Made by a program: the position numbers and the translations under genes. Below the pieces are notes generated by a model. That model was given only the letters and a program-made list of their open reading frames with translations. It did no database searches and had not been told where the DNA came from. Positions 7,032 through 14,300 of a stretch of 19,862 bases of DNA are shown here, one piece after another (position 1 is the first letter of the stretch; every line of letters starts with the position of its first letter). This DNA comes from JBOHHR01 sp050740975 (GTDB lineage: Bacteria > Pseudomonadota > Gammaproteobacteria > JBOHHR01), in contig JBOIEE010000193.1 of assembly GCA_050740975.1 (NCBI GenBank), forward strand, positions 1 to 19,862, read 5' to 3'.

Positions 7032-7547
7032 ATGCGATCTTTGCACCTTGTTGCCTTCATAGCAGTTAGCCTTTTTTCCGTGGCGGCGGCCGCAGACGCG
7101 AAAACGGCGAAATCCGAGCTCATTAACAATCAGGGCAAGAGCGTGGGTACGGTCACCCTGACTCAGGGCACCGCCGGGGTCCTAATCACCCTAAAGGTCG
7201 ATGGCTTACCACCGGGATATCACGGCATGCATTTCCATGGCGTGGCCGACTGTTCTGACCACGAAGCATTCAAAAAGGCAGGCGGCCACGTGGACCCGCA
7301 CAAGAAACCCCACGGGTTCTTGAATCCCGGCGGCCCGCATGAAGGCAATCTCCCCAATCTAATCGTCGACCAGAGGGGAATGGCGGAGCTTGAGCTTTAC
7401 TCTCAGATGGTCAGCCTCGAGCAGGGTCCGGCTAAGCTGTTCGATCAGGACGGTTCCGCGTTGATCATCCATGCCAATCGGGACGATCACCAATCCCAGC
7501 CCATCGGCGGCTCTGGAGATCGCATCGCGTGCGCCGCGATTAAGTAG
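7032..7547 (+). CDS. sodC: Cu/Zn superoxide dismutase, periplasmic
   Basis: Converts superoxide to hydrogen peroxide and oxygen in the periplasm. The 171-residue precursor has a Sec signal peptide (cleavage after about residue 20, VAAA-AD). The metal ligands are all present: the HFH pair in GMHFHGV, the bridging and zinc histidines in GGHVDPHKKPHGF and GGPHEGNLPNLIV, and the last copper ligand in IIHANRDDH. The two disulfide cysteines (ADCSD and IACAAI) and the active-site arginine (DRIAC) are also kept. A GGAGAAA ribosome binding site at 7021-7027 precedes the ATG. The gene stands alone, divergent from the small secreted protein and convergent with the HIT gene. It looks fully functional. 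Confidence 0.96.
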   Translation: MRSLHLVAFIAVSLFSVAAAADAKTAKSELINNQGKSVGTVTLTQGTAGVLITLKVDGLPPGYHGMHFHGVADCSDHEAFKKAGGHVDPHKKPHGFLNPGGPHEGNLPNLIVDQRGMAELELYSQMVSLEQGPAKLFDQDGSALIIHANRDDHQSQPIGGSGDRIACAAIK

Positions 7548-7618
7548 ATAGAGGGTCGGTCAAAATCTCTGCCTGGAGGCCATTATCCTACAGCGCGGGA
7601 CGCCGGTCGTTATGCCGA

Positions 7619-7960
7619 TCAACCCGGCGGCCAAGTGAGGGTACGACCAGCCAGCAGGTGCAGATGCAAATGAAAAACCGACTGCCCGGCTCCTGCCCCG
7701 TTGTTGACCACCACACGATACGCTTCCCCGTGACCTTGCTCCATCGCCACTCGGTTTGCGACCAGCAGCAAATGCCCTAACAAGGCCTCGTCCCCGTCGT
7801 TGGCATCCGCCAGGTTAGCGACAGCTTGCTTGGGGATCACCAATACATGCAGTGGCGCCTGCGGATTGATGTCTCTAAACGCTAGGCAGCGCTCATCTTC
7901 ATACACGATATCGGCCGGGATTTGGCGTGCGATGATTCTGCTAAACAGGGTATCTGCCAT
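7619..7960 (-). CDS. HIT-family (HINT-like) nucleotide hydrolase
   Basis: Histidine-triad protein of 113 residues. It has the catalytic triad HLHLHLL near the C-terminus, preceded by GQSVF. The family core is recognisable: LFSRIIARQIPADIVYEDE, the DINPQAPLHVLVIPK strand and NNGAGAGQS. HINT proteins hydrolyse AMP-N and acyl-AMP type bonds. Members of the HIT superfamily have also been reported to act on adenosine 5'-phosphosulfate. The frame extends upstream to 8035, but the ATG at 7960 has a GGAGAAAG site, and the extra 25 residues overlap the sat gene and do not resemble HIT proteins. It starts 19 bases after the sat stop and is almost certainly co-transcribed with it. Confidence 0.93.
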   Translation of the reverse strand: MADTLFSRIIARQIPADIVYEDERCLAFRDINPQAPLHVLVIPKQAVANLADANDGDEALLGHLLLVANRVAMEQGHGEAYRVVVNNGAGAGQSVFHLHLHLLAGRTLTWPPG

Positions 7961-7979
7961 GTGCTTTCTCCGGCGACCG

Positions 7980-9167
7980 TTAGTCTTGCGACCGATAATA
8001 GGCTCCCAGGATCTCGGCCACCTCGGGCCGAGCAAATTCCGCTGGCAAGGGCTGCCCCGCCGCGAGCATGGCGCGCACCTTGGTGCCTGAGAGCGTCACG
8101 AAGTCATCCGCTTGGTGGTCGGGGGCATCGCGCATCATCACCACCCTATTAAGCTTTCTGGAATACGCCGTGTTGTCGGCTTCGAAGATCTGGATCTGCA
8201 AAGTCCCCTGCGGCACCTGTTCGCGAAAGATCACCTGGGCATCAAAAGGCCCATAGTAATCCCCCACACCCGCATGGTCGCGTCCCACGATTAACTGGGT
8301 GCATCCGGCATTCTGCCTAAATATAGCGTGCAACACCGCTTCCCGAGGCCCGGCATAGAGCATGTCAAAACCATAACCCGTGACCATGACTGTGTTGGGC
8401 GGGAAATAAAGCTCTACCATCTTGCGGATGGCGGCATCGCGCACCGCGGCCGGAATGTCACCGGGCTTGAGCTTGCCCAACAGCATGTGGACAAGAACGC
8501 CATCGGCCCTCACCGCCGCCTTGGCCATCTTGCAAAGTTCCTCGTGCGCGCGATGCATGGGGTTGCGCGTCTGGAAGGCGACCACGGTGCTCCAGCCACG
8601 TTCTCGGATCTCATTGCGGATCTCGACCGCGGTTCGAAAGGTATCGGAGAAGTCCTGTTGAAAATAGCTGAAATTGAGGACCTCGATTGGACCCGAGATC
8701 AGATGATCGCCCAGCGAAAGAAAAGTGGCGACGCCCGGATGCGCGGGATCAAGCGTGCGGAAAACCGTCTCGCAGATCTGTTCCAGCTGTTGTCGATGCA
8801 CTCGATCTATCGCTTGCACTTCCTGGATCGCCAGTACAGGGTTCCCTTCCAGGTTCGGATCGCGAAGAGCGATCCGGCGCGCATTTTTTATCGCCGACAC
8901 GTCTTGGGTAAGGTTCACACACGGTATCGGCCAAAACAAACCGCTTTGAGTACGCATCGTTTCAGCGACGCTCATGCTGTCTGCGAGGTTCATGTAGCCG
9001 GCAAGCGGGTTAAAATAGCCGGCTCCTAACATCACGGCGTTCGCCGCGGCGGCCGAATTCAGCAATAACGACGGCAACCGCTCCGCTTCTTTTTGCAGGA
9101 TATGATGCTGTCCCACATCGTAAACGAAAAGAGGATTGAGTTCCTGCGAACCGTAGGCTTTTATCAT
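7980..9167 (-). CDS. sat: Sulfate adenylyltransferase (ATP sulfurylase, Sat type)
   Basis: Interconverts ATP plus sulfate and adenylyl sulfate (APS) plus pyrophosphate. It is the monomeric Sat form, not CysDN. In sulfur-oxidising bacteria it usually runs in the ATP-forming direction. From the chosen start the protein has 395 residues. The N-terminal PUA-like part (MIKAYGSQELNPLFVYD) is followed by the catalytic domain with QTRNPMHRAHE at about 199-209 and GRDHAGVG at about 295-302. Both active-site motifs are intact. The frame opens at a TTG at 9185, but the ATG at 9167 has GGAG eight bases before it. The next gene is a HIT hydrolase. No aprAB or dsr genes are visible, so whether the role is oxidative or assimilatory is inference. 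Confidence 0.95.
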   Translation of the reverse strand: MIKAYGSQELNPLFVYDVGQHHILQKEAERLPSLLLNSAAAANAVMLGAGYFNPLAGYMNLADSMSVAETMRTQSGLFWPIPCVNLTQDVSAIKNARRIALRDPNLEGNPVLAIQEVQAIDRVHRQQLEQICETVFRTLDPAHPGVATFLSLGDHLISGPIEVLNFSYFQQDFSDTFRTAVEIRNEIRERGWSTVVAFQTRNPMHRAHEELCKMAKAAVRADGVLVHMLLGKLKPGDIPAAVRDAAIRKMVELYFPPNTVMVTGYGFDMLYAGPREAVLHAIFRQNAGCTQLIVGRDHAGVGDYYGPFDAQVIFREQVPQGTLQIQIFEADNTAYSRKLNRVVMMRDAPDHQADDFVTLSGTKVRAMLAAGQPLPAEFARPEVAEILGAYYRSQD

Positions 9168-9185
9168 TCTAGCTGCTCCAAGCAA

Positions 9186-9637
9186 TTGGTCAACGAGTAA
9201 CGCATGATAAGCTAAAATCTTGGCGAAAAGCCAATCGAGAGACCGACCGCAGGGTGGTAAACACGGACCAAATCTTAGACCTGCAGGATCCCGCGGCGCA
9301 GACCAGCGTCAAGCAACTTATGGCAGCATTAATCCCTGAGTTTCCTGTCCTCAGTTGCGCGGCCAGACGACGTAGACCCGCCTCGTCAGCGTTGGTTGGA
9401 ATGCCGAAGGTCAACTGGTTCCGGAACTTTTCGGCCAACCGTTTTTTCAGGCGCAAGGCCGACCTCGCGCTCAAACGAGATACGGCACCGAGAGTGGATG
9501 ATTAGACGTGGCGGCACTACGGTGCAGCCCTGGAAGAGCATCTCCAGGGGCTGACGGAACGGCTGGGGCGAGGGGCGTGCTGGACCATGCCTGGGGGTAA
9601 GACGTACATCCCAAAAGGCAATGGGGGGTCCCCACTT
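9186..9637. other. Intergenic graveyard between sat and icd
   Basis: There is no intact gene in these 450 bases. They hold a reverse-transcriptase remnant on the plus strand and a helicase-like remnant on the minus strand, listed separately. A small TTGGC-GAAAA-GCCAA hairpin lies at 9220-9234 in the sat leader. The sat promoter must lie in this stretch, but I see no strong -35/-10 pair. Confidence 0.6.
9340..9447 (-). pseudogene. Remnant resembling the PLD-like N-terminal domain of a DEAD/SNF2-type helicase
   Basis: About 36 residues (LAEKFRNQLTFGIPTNADE followed by AGLRRLAAQLRTGN) resemble the region before the catalytic motif in phospholipase-D-like domains found at the N-terminus of some SNF2/DEAD helicases. 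In those proteins the next stretch would contain the HxK motif. Here the similarity ends and unrelated sequence follows, so the fragment is truncated on both sides. The identification rests on memory of the family pattern and is moderate. Confidence 0.45.
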
Positions 9638-9646
9638 TTAAATCGT
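9458..9646 (+). pseudogene. Remnant of a group II intron-type reverse transcriptase
   Basis: One frame reads ADLALKRDTAPRVDD, then an amber stop at 9503-9505, then TWRHYGAALEEHLQGLTERL and GKTYIPKGNGG. This follows the conserved start of group II intron reverse transcriptases: LKRDAAPGVDG, then TWxxYxxxLExxLxxLxxRL, then RxYIPKxxGxxRPLG. Only the first 60 or so residues of the domain remain. Similarity ends at the icd gene, whose 3' end overlaps the last few bases. There is no YADD catalytic motif and no intron RNA ends, so the element is dead. Confidence 0.65.
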
Positions 9647-11410
9647 AGCCAGCTCCGCTTCCCAGCCGAATTCATCGACCATCTTAAACATATCGGTATC
9701 GCTGACGATACCGACCGGCACCCCATTTTGTTCTGCCACCACGCGGCGCACGTTTAACTCCACCATGCGCGAGGCGCATTCTCCTAACGACATGTCGACC
9801 GGTACCGTCTCCAAGGGTTTGCTGGCGATCTCTTCCACCTTGACGCGCGCCGGGGAACGGTTGACATGCATGATACGGGAAATGATGTCGCGCTGGGTCA
9901 TGATCGCCCATAACCCATCTTTTCCCGGTTCCACGATGATGCTGCTGATGCCGCTCTTGCGCATGAGGTGCATGACCGCGTGCACGCTGACACCCGGTTT
10001 CACGGTTTTGATGCGGCTCATCACGTCCCCGACGGTATGGGGTCTTCGCCCCGAGGCTTCCATTTCGGCGTAGGGATTGGCGATGCGCCGCGCTTCCCGC
10101 TCTCTGCGTTCCCTTTCGATCACCAAGCGCCGCTCTTTGCGCAGCGCTTCGAGGTCGACATTGCCTTTGAACTCTTGGATCAGCGCATCGGCAAAGCCGC
10201 TGGTAGAGACCTCGGCGGCTCCCTGCATTTGGCGCGCGAAGTCATAGGTCACGACCTTATTCTTGATCACCGTCGGATAAGCATGCGTGATCAAATCGGC
10301 GGCATTTTTCCAACCGATGTACTCCAACAGCATAACGCCGCTGAACAGCAGCGAACCCGGGTTTACCTTGTCGAGATTGGCGTATTTCGGGGCCGTGCCG
10401 TGGGTGGCTTCGAAAACGGCGACGTGGTCGGCTACATTGGCTCCCGGAGCGATGCCCACCCCACCCACCTCTGCGGCGATAGCGTCCGACAGATAATCCC
10501 CGTTCAGGTTCATGGTGGCGATGACGTCGAACTCATTGGGGCGGAGCAACATGAGCTGAAACATGATGTCCGCGATGCGGTTCTTGATCACCACCTTGCC
10601 GCTTGGCCGTTTGCCCCCGTAGACGTTATAGAGATCCTCTTCCGTGATCGTTTGTTCGCCGAACTCTTCTCGCGCCAGCTCATAGCCCCAATTGCGAAAA
10701 GCCCCCTCGGTGTATTTCATGATGTTGCCCTTGTGTACCAGCGTCACGCTCTCGCGGCCGTGCTCCAGGGCGTACTGTATGGCCTTTCGAATCAATCGCT
10801 TGCTTCCAAAAGCGCTGATCGGCTTGATGCCTATCCCCGGGTTTTCGGGCAGATGACTTCCTAACTCGTCGGTGAGAAATCGACTGAGCTTTTTTGCCCC
10901 TTCGCTTCCGGCTTCGTATTCGATCCCAGCGTACACGTCTTCGGTGTTTTCGCGGAAGATCACCACATCGACCAATTGGGGATTTTTTAAGGGCGAAGGC
11001 ACGCCCTCGTAGTAACGCACCGGACGCACGCAAGCGTAGAGGTCGAGATCCTGGCGAAGAGCGACGTTTAAAGAGCGGAAGCCCCCACCTACCGGCGTGG
11101 TCAGTGGCCCCTTGATGGAGACGATAAGCTCCTTCAGCAGCTCGCGTGTCTCTGCCGGAAAAAACTCTCCTTCATATTTTTCCGCCGCTTTCTCCCCTAG
11201 GTATAGCTCCATCCAGTGGATCCGGCGCTTGCCCCCATACGCCTGCTCGATCGCAGCATCCCAGATCCGCAAGCTGGCACGCATGATGTCTGGCCCGATC
11301 CCATCACCTTCGACGAAGCCGATCAGCGGATTATCCGGCACGGCGAGCTTGCCATCCCGCACCGTTATCTTCTCACCACATGGGGGAAACTTGAGCTTTG
11401 GTCTTTTCAT
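9638..11410 (-). CDS. icd: NADP-dependent isocitrate dehydrogenase with C-terminal CBS pair
   Basis: Oxidatively decarboxylates isocitrate to 2-oxoglutarate in the cytoplasm. Residues 1 to about 418 form a complete E. coli-type enzyme. The substrate loop GGGFRSLNVALRQ carries S113, the residue phosphorylated by AceK in E. coli. The metal-binding aspartates are in NLNGDYLSD (about 305 and 309). NADP specificity is indicated by K342/Y343 (HGTAPKYA) and Y389/R393 (YDFARQ). A charged helical linker (about 421-445) leads to two CBS motifs at about 459-513 (TVGDVMSR to TQRDIISRI) and 524-579 (KVEEIASK to SDTDMFKMV). CBS pairs usually bind adenine nucleotides, so allosteric control by energy state is likely. 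At 590 residues it is about 170 longer than ordinary Icd. A GAGGAG site precedes the ATG. Confidence 0.95.
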   Translation of the reverse strand: MKRPKLKFPPCGEKITVRDGKLAVPDNPLIGFVEGDGIGPDIMRASLRIWDAAIEQAYGGKRRIHWMELYLGEKAAEKYEGEFFPAETRELLKELIVSIKGPLTTPVGGGFRSLNVALRQDLDLYACVRPVRYYEGVPSPLKNPQLVDVVIFRENTEDVYAGIEYEAGSEGAKKLSRFLTDELGSHLPENPGIGIKPISAFGSKRLIRKAIQYALEHGRESVTLVHKGNIMKYTEGAFRNWGYELAREEFGEQTITEEDLYNVYGGKRPSGKVVIKNRIADIMFQLMLLRPNEFDVIATMNLNGDYLSDAIAAEVGGVGIAPGANVADHVAVFEATHGTAPKYANLDKVNPGSLLFSGVMLLEYIGWKNAADLITHAYPTVIKNKVVTYDFARQMQGAAEVSTSGFADALIQEFKGNVDLEALRKERRLVIERERREREARRIANPYAEMEASGRRPHTVGDVMSRIKTVKPGVSVHAVMHLMRKSGISSIIVEPGKDGLWAIMTQRDIISRIMHVNRSPARVKVEEIASKPLETVPVDMSLGECASRMVELNVRRVVAEQNGVPVGIVSDTDMFKMVDEFGWEAELATI

Positions 11411-11415
11411 GGAAA

Positions 11416-11437
11416 CTCCTCGGATGGATCTTATCCG
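11416..11437 (-). promoter_or_regulatory. Hairpin abutting the icd ribosome binding site
   Basis: On the minus strand CGGAT-AAGATCC-ATCCG forms a perfect five-pair stem. Its 3' arm runs directly into the GAGGAG Shine-Dalgarno of icd. The stop codon of the upstream 36-codon ORF lies at the edge of the loop. A ribosome finishing that ORF would open the hairpin, so coupling of icd translation to the small ORF is possible. Confidence 0.35.
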
Positions 11438-11541
11438 CTTTTTTTACCCGAAGCTGTAGCGGGGGAAAGAAGTCTCTCCATCAGTGGGCTGTCGTGATCG
11501 CAACGTAAATGACTCTCACTATTATTTGCGATCTTTGGCAT
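11431..11541 (-). CDS. Possible 36-aa leader ORF upstream of icd
   Basis: Thirty-six codons begin at an ATG with a near-perfect ribosome binding site (AAGGAGG, then six bases ACAATT, then ATG), better than those of most genes in this window. The ORF ends 20 bases before icd. The peptide starts MPKIANNSESHLRCDHD, with a compact HLRCDH cluster that could bind a metal. It ends in a basic tail and has no membrane or export signal. I know of no homologue. It lies just 37 bases from the divergent fbpA start, so the two genes' promoters must overlap coding sequence. It may be a leader peptide for icd or a small protein in its own right. Confidence 0.5.
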   Translation of the reverse strand: MPKIANNSESHLRCDHDSPLMERLLSPATASGKKSG

Positions 11542-11578
11542 AATTGTCCTCCTTAGCTTTTCATGGAGAAAACATACG

Positions 11579-12592
11579 ATGAAAAACCCGGTCGCTTGGG
11601 CGTTATGCGCGTTGGCGCTTACCGCACGCCCGGCTTTCGGCGCCGAAGTCAACGTATATTCCGCCCGCGAGGAGGCTCTGATCAAGCCTTTGCTGGGCAG
11701 GTTTACCCAAGAGACAGGAACTAAAGTCAACTTAGTGACCGGAGAAGCGGATGCTCTTTTAGCTCGACTGATCAGTGAAGGCCGGAACACCCCGGCGGAT
11801 ATTTTTATCACCGTGGATGCCGGTCGGTTACACCGCGCGAAGCGGGAGGGGATGTTGCAACCCTTAGCGGATCCGGCCTTGGAGCAGATGGTTCTCGCCC
11901 AGTATCGCGATCCCGAGGGCTATTGGATCGGATTGTCCCGGCGTGCACGGGTGATTTTCTACGCTAAGGAGCGAGTCGATCCCGCCGATCTTTCGACTTA
12001 TGAAAACCTTGCCGATCCGAAATGGAAAAAGCGCATCTGCGTGCGTTCTTCAGACAACATCTATAACCAGTCCTTAGTGGCGTCCTTGATCGCCGCCGAT
12101 GGCGAAGCGGCTACCGAATCCTGGGCTAAAGGGCTGGTAGCAAACATGGCGCGTTCGCCTCAGGGCGGAGACCGAGACCAGATCACCGCGGTGGCCGCGG
12201 GTCAGTGCGATCTGGCCCTGGCCAATACCTATTACTACGGCGTGATGCTGAATAACACTGCAGATCCCGGCCAGCGTAAAGCAGCGGAACAGGTGTCCCT
12301 GTTCTGGCCTAATCAAGCGGGCCGGGGCGCCCATGTGAACGTGAGCGGTGCCGGCCTGACCCGCCGCGCCCAGAGGCGGGGCGAAGCGTTACGCCTGTTG
12401 GCCTTTCTTTTGACTTCGGAAGCCCAACAGTGGTATGCGGATGTGAACTACGAATACCCGATGCGCGAAGAAATCGCCAGCAAGATCTTGGGGTCTTGGG
12501 GCCCGTTCAAAGCGGATCCGCTCAATCTGTCGGTGTTGGGGGATCTGAATCCGCAAGCGGTGAAATTGATGGACAGAGCGGGCTGGAGATAG
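11579..12592 (+). CDS. fbpA: Ferric iron ABC transporter, periplasmic binding protein
   Basis: Binds Fe(III) in the periplasm and hands it to FbpB. The 337-residue precursor has a Sec signal peptide with cleavage near AFG-AEV (residue 21/22). The mature protein begins AEVNVYSAREE, the family-typical first strand carrying a conserved tyrosine (Y27). The iron-binding tyrosine cluster NTYYYG is at residues 216-221. The sequence SGAGLTRRAQRRGEA and the C-terminal SEAQQWYADVNYEYP are also typical of FbpA/FutA proteins. A GGAG site lies ten bases before the ATG. It leads a three-gene operon, 28 bases before fbpB. I saw no convincing Fur box upstream, which is odd for an iron-uptake operon, though the divergent space is only 37 bases. 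Confidence 0.94.
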   Translation: MKNPVAWALCALALTARPAFGAEVNVYSAREEALIKPLLGRFTQETGTKVNLVTGEADALLARLISEGRNTPADIFITVDAGRLHRAKREGMLQPLADPALEQMVLAQYRDPEGYWIGLSRRARVIFYAKERVDPADLSTYENLADPKWKKRICVRSSDNIYNQSLVASLIAADGEAATESWAKGLVANMARSPQGGDRDQITAVAAGQCDLALANTYYYGVMLNNTADPGQRKAAEQVSLFWPNQAGRGAHVNVSGAGLTRRAQRRGEALRLLAFLLTSEAQQWYADVNYEYPMREEIASKILGSWGPFKADPLNLSVLGDLNPQAVKLMDRAGWR

Positions 12593-12620
12593 CGCCACCC
12601 GTGTCTGGTGGGGGATCAGC

Positions 12621-14300
12621 ATGGTGACAAGATCGATCGCGATTCAGCCCTACCCCTGGTGGTCGCGACTGCCTTATTGGCCTGGGGGCCTGATCCTGCT
12701 CGCCGCTATCTTGGCCTTGCCGTTGCTGACCGTGATCGGATTCTCTTTGCAGCCGGCAGGCGATGTGTGGCGACATCTGCAGCAAACCGTGCTGGCCGAG
12801 TATGTTTGCAACTCACTGCTTTTAGCCTTAGGCGTAGGCACGGGTACCCTCCTGGTCGGTGTTTGCACGGCCTGGCTGACCAGCCTCTGTGAGTTTCCAG
12901 GGAGGCGCTTTATGCAGTGGGCTTTGCTCCTTCCCTTGGCGATGCCCGCGTACATCATCGCGTACACCTATTCCGGAATGTTGGATTTTTCAGGACCCGT
13001 GCAATCGGCCTTACGCGAGGCGTTTTCTTGGTCCAGCGGCGAGTATTGGTTTCCGGAATTGCGTTCCCTGGGAGGGGCTATCGTGATGTTGTCCCTGGTG
13101 CTCTACCCTTATGTTTATATGCTTGCCCGAGCGGCCTTTTTAGAGCAGTCGGTGTGTGTGCTGGAGGTCAGCCGGACCCTGGGGCGCGGTCCCTGGCAAA
13201 GCTTTTTTAGCGTGGCCTTACCTCTGGCCCGCCCGGCTATCGTGGTGGGTGCGAGCTTAGTGCTAATGGAAACCCTAGCCGATTATGGCACGGTGAAATA
13301 CTTTGGGCTTAGCACCTTCACCACCGGCATCTTTCGCATTTGGTTCGGGCACGGCGATGCGGCGGCCGCAGCCCAGCTTTCAGCCGTGATGATGGTATTC
13401 GTCTTTTTGCTCATCGTGCTTGAGCGCTTCTCGCGCCGTCAAGCGGCCTATCATCATACCAGCAGTCGCTATAAAGCCCTGCCCCGCTATTGCCTCACTG
13501 GCCTACGGGCCGCATTGGCGTTAGCGGCTTGTTTACTACCCACCGCCCTGGGATTTCTCGTCCCCGCGGGACAGCTTCTGGCCTGGGCGGCCGGCACGGC
13601 GGCGATGCTCGATGCTGCTTTTCTGGAGCTGCTATTGAACAGCCTCATGCTGGCGGGGATTGCCTCCAGCCTTACCGTGATCATCGCTTTGTTTCTCGCC
13701 TACGGCCGGCGTGCCAATGGCTCGAGGCTGCTCAACGGGGCGCTGCATGTGGCCAGCCTAGGATACGCCATCCCAGGGACGGTGATCGCTGTGGGCGTGA
13801 TGATACCCTTCGCCTGGCTGGACAACACCTTGGACGCCTGGCTGCGAGAGAATTTCGCGATCTCCAGCGGTCTGTTGCTAAGCGGCACCTTGGTCTGTTT
13901 GCTGTTCGCGTATGTGGTGCGCTTTGTTGCCATTGCCCTGCAGTCGGTGGAAGCAGGGTTGGGAAAGATCCGCCCTACTATGGATGAGGCCGCCCGGTCC
14001 CTAGGAAAACGGCCTTGGGAAGTGTTGTGTCGGGTGCATGTCCCTGTGATATGGGGCACGCTGCTGAGTGCTGGGCTGCTGGTCTTTGTGGACGTGCTCA
14101 AAGAGTTACCCGCTACCCTGGTTTTGCGGCCTTTTAATTTTAATACGCTCGCGGTACGAGCCTTTGAGCTGGCCTCGGATGAACGACTCATGGATTCCGC
14201 GTCGGCTGCGATTGCTATCGTAGCGGTGGGGATCTTGCCGGTTATCATTCTATCCCGTTCGATCAGCAGGGCCAGACCCGGCCATGACACCCCAGCTTGA
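12621..14300 (+). CDS. fbpB: Ferric iron ABC transporter permease (two-domain)
   Basis: Inner-membrane channel for iron import. At 559 residues it is the usual fused form, with two permease halves and about twelve membrane segments. Each half has an EAA-type loop that contacts the ATPase: EVSRTLGRGPWQSFFSVALP in the first and EAARSLGKRPWEVLCRVHVP in the second. The sequence between them (about residues 270-300) is a less hydrophobic linker. The ATG at 12621 follows a short GGGG-containing leader. The 3' end overlaps the fbpC start by 17 bases, which indicates translational coupling. Confidence 0.95.
   Translation: MVTRSIAIQPYPWWSRLPYWPGGLILLAAILALPLLTVIGFSLQPAGDVWRHLQQTVLAEYVCNSLLLALGVGTGTLLVGVCTAWLTSLCEFPGRRFMQWALLLPLAMPAYIIAYTYSGMLDFSGPVQSALREAFSWSSGEYWFPELRSLGGAIVMLSLVLYPYVYMLARAAFLEQSVCVLEVSRTLGRGPWQSFFSVALPLARPAIVVGASLVLMETLADYGTVKYFGLSTFTTGIFRIWFGHGDAAAAAQLSAVMMVFVFLLIVLERFSRRQAAYHHTSSRYKALPRYCLTGLRAALALAACLLPTALGFLVPAGQLLAWAAGTAAMLDAAFLELLLNSLMLAGIASSLTVIIALFLAYGRRANGSRLLNGALHVASLGYAIPGTVIAVGVMIPFAWLDNTLDAWLRENFAISSGLLLSGTLVCLLFAYVVRFVAIALQSVEAGLGKIRPTMDEAARSLGKRPWEVLCRVHVPVIWGTLLSAGLLVFVDVLKELPATLVLRPFNFNTLAVRAFELASDERLMDSASAAIAIVAVGILPVIILSRSISRARPGHDTPA

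Noticed and set aside
7548..7618. Bidirectional terminator between sodC and the HIT gene
   Set aside because: No stem with a T-run on either strand in this convergent gap.
8328..9029. Plus-strand ORF of 233 aa
   Set aside because: Opposite sat; no coding evidence beyond frame openness.
9254..9505. Intact plus-strand gene of 83 aa
   Set aside because: Only its last 15 or so residues resemble a reverse transcriptase, and that similarity continues past its stop; it is part of a remnant.
9968..10864. Plus-strand ORF of 298 aa
   Set aside because: Opposite the isocitrate dehydrogenase, which is certain; shadow frame.
11500..11578. Fur box upstream of fbpA
   Set aside because: No stretch approaches the 19-base GATAATGATAATCATTATC pattern closely enough to call.
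13700..14290. Minus-strand ORF of 196 aa
   Set aside because: Opposite fbpB, whose two EAA loops and membrane segments are clear.
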